Positions 16,134-23,611 of a stretch of DNA of 64,000 nt are shown one piece after another (position 1 is the first letter of the stretch; the number at the start of each line of letters is the position of its first letter). The stretch lies in NCBI GenBank assembly GCA_021647705.1, contig JAKIUF010000023.1, forward strand, positions 1-64,000, given 5' to 3'. Under the pieces are notes generated by a model that saw only the letters and a list, made by a program, of their open reading frames with translations, had not been told where the DNA came from and ran no database searches. Origin of the DNA: Gammaproteobacteria bacterium (GTDB lineage: Bacteria > Pseudomonadota > Gammaproteobacteria > SZUA-152). Both the position numbers and the translations under genes were made by a program.

Positions 16134-18364
16134 TACTCAAGGGTGATGCCCCAGGAAACAAGTGTTCCGACATCCTGGGCTGCGAGGTCACGTACGCGGA
16201 GTTTCCAGTTACCACGAACAGACTCACCAAGAACATCGTTGAGATCAGGTGTTGATGTGGTGTCGTACAGCCGCTTGAGATTGTTGTTCGATCCACCTTT
16301 ATTATTGTGTAATCGCACAACCTGCCCGGACGGGGAAAAAAGCTCAACCTGAAGATCACCAATATACGTGTGTACAATATCAATGTTGACGGTGATATTT
16401 TTGACCTCTCCCTCTTGCTGGATTTGAATCTCGCTTGAATTTCCCTGGGCGTTGGCATCAGGAATGGGGAGGTTTGGGTTTACGTTTTCTGTTATTACTG
16501 TGGAACGGCGTTGGTGTTCGGCCGCAATGCTCCAGCGTACCAGCCGACCGACATCCTGAGAGGCGGTATCAACAACGGTAATTGACCAGCTTCCGCCAAC
16601 GTCGCTTCCCGCCAACTCTGCCAGTGCGGGCAATGTTGCGCTGCTGTAAGTCTTTTTGATGTCATCACCATCGGCACCCTCGTGATTATGTAACACCACC
16701 TCCGTGCCACCTGGGGTAACAAGTGAGACTTTTAGGTCACTGATCCAGCTATGGATGATTTCTATATTGACAGAAAGATCAGTAATTTCACCGGAGGGCT
16801 TTATGTCCAGAAAGCTGGTGACACCCTTGGGGTCATTGTCAGGAATAAGTACGTTTGGGAATGTTTCAGCTTCGGCAATGGGTTGACCTTTGGGTTCTCC
16901 AACAGTGAATGTGATGCCATCGCCAGCGGTGCTGATTTCTGAAATAACAAGGCCGGAGTCTGTGCCATTCCACATGCGGGATGAAGGGGTTGTTACATCA
17001 GAGACTGCTACACCGGGTACGCCACCAAAGAGATCTGTGGCATCACCGGCATTACGGTTGTTTTCGAGATCAAGGCTGCCGTCAGCCTGGAGGAGGGCAC
17101 ATTGGTAATGTTTGTTTCGGGTGCCATCCTGCCATTCGTTGGAGCCCAGTGTGTCGCAATGGTAAACCGCCAGTCCACTTGATGGAAGGTAACTGTCCAG
17201 CCCGAGCTGGCTACGATTTTCAATGATGAAATATTCATTGGGCAGCGTGGTTTCGTGTTTCCAGATGGTATTGTAGCTGCTATGCGGAGCCGTGATTGTG
17301 TCGGATGAATTGAGAATATGCACATTATCAACCCAGCCAGCGAGTTCGCGTAAATAACCGCATACCGGTGAAGGCGTGCGTCGCTGATTGAGATGACTGC
17401 CCGAGCCCATGAGGCAGTAGCGACCGATACCCTGGCTTTTTTCAAAATCACCATCACGCTTGCCGTAGTCGTACATATCCGGGAAGCGGCAAAGCAAGTG
17501 CCCGTTTTCGTGGCAGATTGTTCCAATCCTCAGATCGACAGCATATGTCCCAAGCCCGGTGAGCTGGTAGTAGTGGGTGCGAGTCGCACCGTATTGCAAT
17601 TGTTGAACAGAGTTATGTGGCCAAAGATTACCGCTATATTGGGAGTCTCCGGCATAAAGAAAATTGATTGCATCCACAATCCCTTCCCCCCGGGAATCAA
17701 AATCCGCAAGGTTAATATTAAATTTTTCAACAGCGATATCCAGCGCTTCTTTAACCAGTAAGTTATTGATGTAATAACTTCGCCTTTTGGGCAACTTTAT
17801 TGGCCCGACAATCGTGTTGATGTAATTGAGTTTTCCGCTTGAGACGGTTTTGAAATATTCATTGACCGAGCAGTAGTTTCCGTTTGCGCGATAGTTTTCG
17901 GCGTTAAACATTGCTTCGACGGCCTCGCGGGAAATGTTTGTGACAACATCATCAAAATCAACAATGATCGTCAGTCCACGAACAGTTCCCTGGTGTAGCT
18001 TACGCCCGGATAGCAAACCATCATCCGGTCCTATAGTGCGCGTCGCGCTCAAGTCCGGGTCGGTTTCCCGTGGGCGGAGGCGATTGTAATTCAGCTCAAA
18101 TTTTTCGTTATACACAGCGGACTCTTCTTTGAGATGTTTTCTCAGCCCGTCCGGTAAAGGCTTGCCGATAGGCGCACCGCTTGAAACAAAACGCCCTGAT
18201 GCAAGCAAGGCATAACAATAGCAGCCATGGTCTTTATCGAAGACAACCGTGTATCCATCAAGTGTTTCATAGCGGGCATAAAATTCGTCACCAAAAATGT
18301 TCAGTTGAACATCGCCGCCAGTGTGTTGCCCACACACGATGGTATCTCCGATTAGAACGCTCAT
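16130..18364 (-). CDS. M6-family metallopeptidase with two C-terminal P domains
   Basis: 744 residues. Start at 18364 because AGAGG lies 10 nt upstream; an 18-residue extension has no site. Order: N-terminal region like that of immune-inhibitor-A-type peptidases; catalytic domain with the zinc motif HENGH at 285-289 followed by FPDMYDYG; then two proprotein-convertase P domains (each IPDxxxxG, a TD/KN-L-SVNI-type strand, HSWISDL or HTYIGDL, and SQDVG or AQDVG near the end). The HENGH motif has Asn where HEFGH is usual. No signal peptide is visible although such enzymes are normally secreted, so export route or cellular location is unclear. The secreted 18528-19160 gene lies just upstream on the same strand but is separated by a terminator. 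Confidence 0.85.
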   Translation of the reverse strand: MSVLIGDTIVCGQHTGGDVQLNIFGDEFYARYETLDGYTVVFDKDHGCYCYALLASGRFVSSGAPIGKPLPDGLRKHLKEESAVYNEKFELNYNRLRPRETDPDLSATRTIGPDDGLLSGRKLHQGTVRGLTIIVDFDDVVTNISREAVEAMFNAENYRANGNYCSVNEYFKTVSSGKLNYINTIVGPIKLPKRRSYYINNLLVKEALDIAVEKFNINLADFDSRGEGIVDAINFLYAGDSQYSGNLWPHNSVQQLQYGATRTHYYQLTGLGTYAVDLRIGTICHENGHLLCRFPDMYDYGKRDGDFEKSQGIGRYCLMGSGSHLNQRRTPSPVCGYLRELAGWVDNVHILNSSDTITAPHSSYNTIWKHETTLPNEYFIIENRSQLGLDSYLPSSGLAVYHCDTLGSNEWQDGTRNKHYQCALLQADGSLDLENNRNAGDATDLFGGVPGVAVSDVTTPSSRMWNGTDSGLVISEISTAGDGITFTVGEPKGQPIAEAETFPNVLIPDNDPKGVTSFLDIKPSGEITDLSVNIEIIHSWISDLKVSLVTPGGTEVVLHNHEGADGDDIKKTYSSATLPALAELAGSDVGGSWSITVVDTASQDVGRLVRWSIAAEHQRRSTVITENVNPNLPIPDANAQGNSSEIQIQQEGEVKNITVNIDIVHTYIGDLQVELFSPSGQVVRLHNNKGGSNNNLKRLYDTTSTPDLNDVLGESVRGNWKLRVRDLAAQDVGTLVSWGITLEY

Positions 18365-18487
18365 ATTTTTTATTTCCTCTAAAAAAGTGACTGTGTTATT
18401 CCGCTTATCCCCCGACAAGCCTGTCGAGAATTTCCTGCGGGTGAGCGGCTGTGCGTGCTGTGAGGTTTATTCTTATACCAATTACTG

Positions 18488-18520
18488 TAAAAAGCTACCC
18501 GCAATATTACGGGTAGCTTT
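18488..18520 (-). terminator. Rho-independent terminator of the 18528-19160 gene
   Basis: A perfect 10-bp stem AAAGCTACCC (18491-18500) / GGGTAGCTTT (18511-18520) is followed on the minus strand by a T-run (TTTTTACAG). It begins 8 nt after the stop of the secreted-protein gene and separates it from the M6 peptidase gene. Confidence 0.9.
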
Positions 18521-18527
18521 GTCAGTA

Positions 18528-19160
18528 TTATTGAACGCCTGCACGTTGTAGATAAGTATCAAGGGCTTCCAGATCAGGCTGTCCGGGAGACTGCGCAATT
18601 TCACCTTTAGCCGTCAAACGCTCCGGTAGCGAACTGGATAATTTCTGTGCTTCGTTCTCCAGCGCCACCTTGTCGTTACTGAATTTTGGATATGCACAAC
18701 GTCCGGCACGTACCATTGTGGCATTGCCCCAGCCAATGATTCCGCCAAACTTGCCATCTTCACGCCATTCAGTCCAGTCTTTGAATGCCATGCCGCGCAC
18801 ACGCCCAGGAACGTCGTAGGTTGTGTGTACCAGTGTCATGTGGTCATGTCCCGTATCTTTGGCAAAATCACCGGTCATTTTGACTTCGTCACCTTCTTGA
18901 TAATAACGACCATTCCAATCAGGGTAGCTGGTTGAATACCAGACTCCCTGAATACTGGTGCCGACTACGGAATATGGCAGGAAACAGATTTCCTGTGTTG
19001 CTGCTTGGGCATGGTTGCTGGTGGAATCAAAATAACCAGTAATGTGCCATTTATTACCACCATCAAACACATTGGGTTTAGGCGGGTTAGCCAGAACAGT
19101 ACCGCTAAGTAATAAACTACCAATGGCAACCAGTGTTGCATGTTTTTTTATGATATTCAT
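18528..19160 (-). CDS. Secreted protein of unknown function
   Basis: 210 residues with a clear Sec signal peptide (KKHATLVAIGSLLLSGTVLA, cut before NPPKP). The mature part has no recognised motif; it has many aromatic and Gly residues (WHITGYFDSTSNH, YYQEGDEVKMTGDFAKD) suggesting a compact beta-rich fold, and a helical tail. ATG follows an AGGAG-like site on the minus strand. Transcribed toward the M6 peptidase but ended by its own terminator. Function unknown. Confidence 0.8.
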   Translation of the reverse strand: MNIIKKHATLVAIGSLLLSGTVLANPPKPNVFDGGNKWHITGYFDSTSNHAQAATQEICFLPYSVVGTSIQGVWYSTSYPDWNGRYYQEGDEVKMTGDFAKDTGHDHMTLVHTTYDVPGRVRGMAFKDWTEWREDGKFGGIIGWGNATMVRAGRCAYPKFSNDKVALENEAQKLSSSLPERLTAKGEIAQSPGQPDLEALDTYLQRAGVQ

Positions 19161-19479
19161 TTTAATTCTCCTGAATAAAAAATAACTGCAAATATTTCTA
19201 TTTTTGCAGGCGGCGGAAATCCCTGCCGCAAGGGCATACTAGTGCATGTGATATCAGGTTTACTTGGTAGTATTGCATTTTTTCAACGTAAATTAAGGAA
19301 CCAAAAAAATGATAAAAATTTACTTAAAATGAGGGAACCAAAAAAATGATAACGTTTTTCTTGGCGCGTGCGAGGCAATTTGGCTGTATGTAATTAAAGA
19401 GGATACAGTGCGTTATTGTAAACGAGGCAAATATGAGTGTAGGCTAATTATCTGATATTCTAATTGTTTCGGGGGCGCA

Positions 19480-19775
19480 GAGCATAGCCGTCAGGCTAAA
19501 CCGGGTAGGGTGGAGCAAGCGTAGCGGTTCCACCAAATGGAAAAGGGTATATTCCAGGTTTGATCCGCTATGGATGTCCACCTTGAATCGCCGTTTGTCA
19601 GTGAGTTGTTATTGTATGGGAGCTTTTCTCTGTTTCAGGTCATCGGGTTTTTGTTGCAGGTTTTTTGTCAGCGGTCGTGAGTATGGAGGTGGTTTGTTGT
19701 CTCTAAATAACCCGTTGGTGGAACCGCTGCGCTTGTTCCACCGTTTTATTCTGTGTTGAATAGAGCAGAACAAAA
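19480..19775. repeat. GGTGGAACC inverted-repeat element, copy 1
   Basis: Left arm AGGGTGGAGCAAGCGTAGCG + GTTCCACC near 19506-19535 and right arm GGTGGAACCGCTGCGCTTGT + TCCACC near 19718-19743. Flanked on the left by ATAGCCGTCAGGCTAAACCG and on the right by TGTGTTGAATAGAG, both shared with 56025-56232. Confidence 0.8.
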
Positions 19776-19813
19776 AATCTATAAACACTTTAATTTCGTT
19801 TTAAAGAGGGTTA

Positions 19814-19955
19814 CCAATGTTATTTAATTTCCATTTCTTACGTTAACAAATTCGTAGGTTAGTGGTGAGCTTGCGAACCCCAACATCAGCGACCCCGTTG
19901 GGGTTCGCAAGCTCACCACCAACCTACAACAAGCAGGTTAACTTAATGACATTGG
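19814..19955. repeat. MITE-like element, copy 1
   Basis: 31-bp inner arms (19854-19884, 19897-19927; start GTAGGTTAGTGGTGAGCTTG) with one mismatch form a long hairpin. Outer end TTAACTTAATGACATTGG is intact on the right and degenerate on the left (CCAATGTTATTTAA). Same family as 31639-31783. Confidence 0.8.
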
Positions 19956-19982
19956 AGGGTATGTCTGTTATCAGGTTTTAAA

Positions 19983-20660
19983 TTACGTTTTCAGGCACTC
20001 AGTAAGCCATGTGCCTATGGCGATAATTTCTTCACTGCACACGTTGTGCTCCATATCATAGCTTTCCCAGTGAATGTCGTAATTCAGTTCCTTCAATAAC
20101 GCGCAGGATTTTTTTCCATATTCATATTTTACGACGGGGTCACGGTGTCCATGCGCCATAAAAATCGGAGTCCCCTGGTTTTTTATGTTGTATTTATCCC
20201 GCGTTGTTTTCTGCAATGGTAGATAAGTGGATAAGGCACTGATGCCAGCAAGGGTTTGTGTATGGCGCAGGCCGGTGTACAGAGCCACAGCTCCGCCTTG
20301 TGAAAACCCCATGATGATAATGCGTTGTGTGGGGATACCGCGCCGGTTTTCATTTTCGATCAACGAGGTGAGTATTTGTTGGGAAGCGATGAGCCCTGCT
20401 TCGTCTTCGTGCTCAAAATCCTCCAGTGAAAAAATATCGTACCAGGAGCGCATGGTGTAACCACCATTACAGGTAACAGGTTGCTCGGGCGCATGAGGGA
20501 AAATAAAACGAATATTGAGCGCATCAGGCAATGGCAGTTCGGGGACAATAGGGACAAAGTCATTACCGTCAGCACCGAGGCCATGTAGCCAAATGACCGA
20601 TGCCGTAGGTGCGGTGCCGGTTTCGATCTCGATGGGGGGATCAATGAGTGCGTTATTCAT
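19983..20660 (-). CDS. Alpha/beta-hydrolase carboxylesterase (phospholipase/carboxylesterase family)
   Basis: 225 residues. Oxyanion motif LHGLGADG, nucleophile Ser120 in GFSQGG, Asp174 in GHRDPVV and His205 in MEHNVC complete the catalytic triad of the Abhydrolase_2 family (Pseudomonas carboxylesterase and acyl-protein thioesterase group). A cytosolic esterase for short acyl esters is likely; the true substrate is unknown. Its start overlaps the end of cyaY by 4 nt, so it follows cyaY in one transcript. Confidence 0.93.
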   Translation of the reverse strand: MNNALIDPPIEIETGTAPTASVIWLHGLGADGNDFVPIVPELPLPDALNIRFIFPHAPEQPVTCNGGYTMRSWYDIFSLEDFEHEDEAGLIASQQILTSLIENENRRGIPTQRIIIMGFSQGGAVALYTGLRHTQTLAGISALSTYLPLQKTTRDKYNIKNQGTPIFMAHGHRDPVVKYEYGKKSCALLKELNYDIHWESYDMEHNVCSEEIIAIGTWLTECLKT

Positions 20661-20980
20661 GCGTTGGCCACCAGTTTAACTGTTTCTCCGGACTGCTCGC
20701 TCAGGCTTTTGTTGAGCAGGGCAAACAGTTCCAGCCCATCCTGTTTCCAGCAGTCTTCATCAGCGTGGTAATCAAAATGAAACCCCCCGGAGCGGGCGGC
20801 GACCCAGATTTGCTGGGTAGGAGCCTGACGATTGATGATCACCTGCGAACCATTCTCGCACTCGATGGTCAATATGCCACCAGCAAAGTCCCAGTCCAGC
20901 TCGGCATCGCTTATGTCCAATGCGTCTTCAATGGCCGACAGAGTGTCATCGACTTTTTGGCTAAATTCACCTGCATTCAC
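20657..20980 (-). CDS. cyaY: Frataxin-like iron-sulfur assembly protein CyaY
   Basis: 107 residues, typical length. Iron donor or regulator of IscS in Fe-S cluster assembly. Acidic first helix (EFSQKVDDTLSAIEDALD), strand LDWDFAGGILTIECENGSQV, QAPTQQIWVAARSGGFHFDY and a terminal helix match CyaY. It is divergent from lptM-lysA, an arrangement conserved in Gammaproteobacteria. The esterase gene overlaps its stop by 4 nt. Confidence 0.95.
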   Translation of the reverse strand: MNAGEFSQKVDDTLSAIEDALDISDAELDWDFAGGILTIECENGSQVIINRQAPTQQIWVAARSGGFHFDYHADEDCWKQDGLELFALLNKSLSEQSGETVKLVANA

Positions 20981-21057
20981 CAGGGTTCTCTCCTTTAATA
21001 TGGTATCGCTGCCTGTGGCTGGCAGTTTATAATGTGCATCTTCTATGGGGATTATTC

Positions 21058-21225
21058 ATGAAATTTTGTTGGGCGCAATATTTACTTTGTTGGGTGATTG
21101 CGATATTAGGTGCTGGTAGTCTGTTGACTGCCTGTGGCCAAAAGGGAAGTTTGATACAGCCCACAGTGTCAGCCGGGATTGTTGACTCCGTTGAATATAA
21201 AGAAAGAGCCGTAAAAAAACCATGA
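21058..21225 (+). CDS. lptM: LPS translocon maturation lipoprotein LptM
   Basis: 55 residues from ATG 21058, chosen over the earlier ATG at 21034 because GGGGA lies 8 nt upstream and the signal peptide then has normal length. Lipobox LLTAC with the lipidated Cys26, followed by GQKGSLIQP, the hallmark of LptM (YifL), which assists disulfide maturation and assembly of the LptDE lipopolysaccharide translocon. Its last 4 nt overlap lysA. Confidence 0.9.
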   Translation: MKFCWAQYLLCWVIAILGAGSLLTACGQKGSLIQPTVSAGIVDSVEYKERAVKKP

Positions 21226-22475
21226 ATTATTTTGATTATTGCAGCGGACATTTGTTTGCGGAAGACGTTGATCTGCGCCGTATCGTCGATGACGTCGGCA
21301 CGCCATGTTATGTGTATTCCCGTGCCACGCTGGAGCGCCATTGGCGTGCCTTTGATAGCGTTTTTGCGGAACACGCACATCTGATCTGTTATGCCGTAAA
21401 GGCCAATTCCAATCTGGCGGTATTAAATGTTCTGGCCAGATTGGGTTCCGGTTTTGATATTGTTTCAGGGGGAGAATTACGCCGGGTGATTGCCGCAGGG
21501 GGTGAACCATCAAAGGTGGTTTTTTCCGGTGTGGGCAAGAGCGCCGATGAAATACGGTATGCGCTGGAATTGGGTATTCGCTGTTTTAATGTGGAATCTC
21601 GTGCCGAGCTGAAGCGACTCAATGACATCGCCGGTGAAGTGGGCGTGTGCGCACCAGTGTCAATTCGGGTGAACCCTGATGTGGATGCAAAAACCCATCC
21701 TTATATTTCTACCGGGCTGAAAGAAAATAAGTTCGGCATTGATATTGAATATACCGAAGCGGTTTATCAGCATGCCGCTGAATTATCACACATCGATGTG
21801 CAGGGTATTGACTGTCACATCGGCTCACAGCTCAATGATATTTCCCCCTTTGTAGATGCATTGGATCGCGTACTGTTGTTGATTGACAACCTTGCAGCCC
21901 AAGGTATCAAATTACGACATATTGACATGGGAGGAGGGCTCGGTATCACCTATCGTGATGAAATGCCGCCGAGTCCTGCCGATTACGCCGCAGCGATTCT
22001 GACTCCGTTGAAAGAACGGGGATTGGAAATTGTGCTGGAACCGGGGCGAGCCATTGCCGGTAATGCGGGTATTTTGCTGACACAAGTGGAGTATATTAAA
22101 CCGGGAGAGGCAAAAAGTTTTGCCATAGTGGATGCCGCCATGAATGATTTGTTACGGCCTGCCCTGTATGGCGCGTGGCAAGACATTATTCCCCTTGAGC
22201 CGCGCGACAATGACAGCCATGCGGATGTTTACGATGTAGTGGGACCGATTTGTGAAACGGGTGATTTTTTAGGCAAGGAGCGCCAACTCACTATCGAAGC
22301 AGGTGATGTGCTGGCGGTTTGCTCAGCGGGAGCTTACGGTTTTGGCATGAGCTCTAACTATAATTCGCGGCCACGGGTTGCTGAAGTCATGGTGGATGGT
22401 GATCAATACACCGTGGTGCGTAAACGTGAAACCCTGGAAAATCTGTGGCAGGGAGAGACGACTCTGCCTGATTAA
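21222..22475 (+). CDS. lysA: Diaminopimelate decarboxylase
   Basis: 417 residues. PLP enzyme that decarboxylates meso-diaminopimelate to L-lysine, the last step of lysine synthesis. PLP Lys60 in CYAVKANSN, HIGSQLND, DMGGGLGI, EPGRAIAGNAG, CETGDFLG and the final YNSRPR motif are all present. The lptM-lysA overlap indicates co-translation. dapF, which usually follows, is not present; repeats and a heat-shock gene follow instead. Confidence 0.97.
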   Translation: MNYFDYCSGHLFAEDVDLRRIVDDVGTPCYVYSRATLERHWRAFDSVFAEHAHLICYAVKANSNLAVLNVLARLGSGFDIVSGGELRRVIAAGGEPSKVVFSGVGKSADEIRYALELGIRCFNVESRAELKRLNDIAGEVGVCAPVSIRVNPDVDAKTHPYISTGLKENKFGIDIEYTEAVYQHAAELSHIDVQGIDCHIGSQLNDISPFVDALDRVLLLIDNLAAQGIKLRHIDMGGGLGITYRDEMPPSPADYAAAILTPLKERGLEIVLEPGRAIAGNAGILLTQVEYIKPGEAKSFAIVDAAMNDLLRPALYGAWQDIIPLEPRDNDSHADVYDVVGPICETGDFLGKERQLTIEAGDVLAVCSAGAYGFGMSSNYNSRPRVAEVMVDGDQYTVVRKRETLENLWQGETTLPD

Positions 22476-22604
22476 GCAGGATATACACCAAGAACGTTTG
22501 CCCAGACGTTTAACCCCCCCCCGGCGTTCCGGCTAAAAACACGCTGGAACATCGGTATGTCCAGTAAAAAACGTGAACAAAGTGATCTACTGCTTAATCC
22601 ACAT

Positions 22605-22667
22605 TTAACGCAAAGGCCGCAAAGAAAAACAGCAAGCCCTGTGCTCTTTGCGACCTTTGCAGTGGTA
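22605..22667. repeat. Short relative of the 'CTCTGCG' palindromic repeat
   Basis: ATTTAACGCAAAGGCCGCAA near 22605 and CTCTTTGCGACCTTTGCAG near 22641 form an imperfect hairpin of the same general design as 15988-16133 but with TTTGCG cores. Confidence 0.7.
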
Positions 22668-22700
22668 ACACGTCACTCACCAGCATCAGACATTGGCTGC

Positions 22701-23147
22701 TCAATGTTCCACAGTGATGCGCCGGGTCTGTGTCAGCTCTTCACGTTTGGGAATGCTGATCTCCAGTGAGCCATTACGGCTTTTCGCGGTAATGCCCTCA
22801 GCATCTGCGGTGTCGGGCAGATTAAAGCGACGATGGAAGTTACCGTATGTGCGCTCAATGCGTTTGTAACCTTCTTTTTCCTCTTTGTGTTCCTCGCGTC
22901 GCTCACCTTTGATAGAGAGCACACCGTTTTCCATATGGACTTCGATGTCATTGGGCTCAACGCCGGGCACATCGGCGATGATCAAAAACCGGTCATCTTC
23001 TTCCTTGATATCCACGGCAGGCACCCAATCACTGGTGGCCATACTTGCGCTGTCGTCATCCGCGTTGAGGCGGGGGTCAAACAGGCTGCCCATTTCCCGC
23101 TGTAACTGCTGAAGTCTGCGCCAGGGATCGTATTGAATAATATTCAT
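22701..23147 (-). CDS. Small heat-shock protein, Hsp20/alpha-crystallin family
   Basis: 148 residues from ATG 23147, which has a strong AAAAGGAGG site 5 nt upstream. ATP-independent chaperone that holds unfolding proteins. The alpha-crystallin domain covers about residues 40-140: AVDIKEEDDRFLIIADVPGV, the beta-turn ENGVLSIKGERR, YGNFHRRFNLP and the A-x-x-x-NG-L motif (AKSRNGSLEISIPK). It resembles the MNIIQYDPW... class I proteins of proteobacteria. A sigma32-like promoter lies about 80 nt upstream. Confidence 0.96.
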   Translation of the reverse strand: MNIIQYDPWRRLQQLQREMGSLFDPRLNADDDSASMATSDWVPAVDIKEEDDRFLIIADVPGVEPNDIEVHMENGVLSIKGERREEHKEEKEGYKRIERTYGNFHRRFNLPDTADAEGITAKSRNGSLEISIPKREELTQTRRITVEH

Positions 23148-23228
23148 GATGTCCTCCTTTTCGTTGGTTTGTGCAGGGTGGTGAATACTCTTTTCGGTGG
23201 GGTGAAAAAACCGCACCTTCTATCTCAA

Positions 23229-23260
23229 ATGTAGGGGTGGAAAAGGGTGAATCAAGGGGT
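23229..23260 (-). promoter_or_regulatory. Sigma32-like heat-shock promoter for the Hsp20 gene
   Basis: On the minus strand CTTGAT (23256-23251) and CCCCTACAT (23237-23229) are separated by 13 nt, close to the sigma32 consensus CTTGAA / CCCCATnT. It lies about 80 nt upstream of the Hsp20 start. Confidence 0.55.
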
Positions 23261-23494
23261 AAAAATGATTTTTCCTGTTGAAATTTTGAGGTAATACGGA
23301 CGGTATTGTTTATTTGTTGATCACTACATGTTGTGTCCCTAAAAAATTTTATTTTTCTCCCAGGCAGAATTGTATATACAGAATTACACTATCAAAATAA
23401 TATAATAGGTTGTTTTTATTGCTTATTAGTTATAAATATATCCATTGAAGGTTACGTTGACAGTGCTCATTCTTGCACCTATCCTATGCCGCAT

Positions 23495-23510
23495 ACACAA
23501 TATCTTGTGT
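23495..23510. promoter_or_regulatory. NrdR-box-like palindrome upstream of nrdJa
   Basis: ACACAATATCTTGTGT differs at one position from the NrdR box consensus ACACWATATATWGTGT. It lies 101 nt before the nrdJa start. NrdR boxes normally come in pairs; I could not find a convincing second box at the usual spacing. Confidence 0.6.
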
Positions 23511-23611
23511 TTTAGTCTTTGGAGAGTCCACGATTGTCAGCGGACGGCGCAAGCCGACCGGCGCAGTTGTTGGTCAGATTGTAAAAACCCCGTGACGAGG
23601 CTGCCCGTCTT

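Larger units (their letters stand above)
19161..19982. other. Gene-free repeat-rich stretch
   Basis: 822 nt without a supportable gene. It holds the left-hand promoter region of the secreted-protein gene, one member of the GGTGGAACC inverted-repeat family (19480-19775) and one MITE-like element (19814-19955). Small frames here run through repeats and lack ribosome-binding sites. Confidence 0.7.

Noticed and set aside
19574-19759. 61-codon frame
   Set aside because: Contains the inverted-repeat arm in translation and has no ribosome-binding site.
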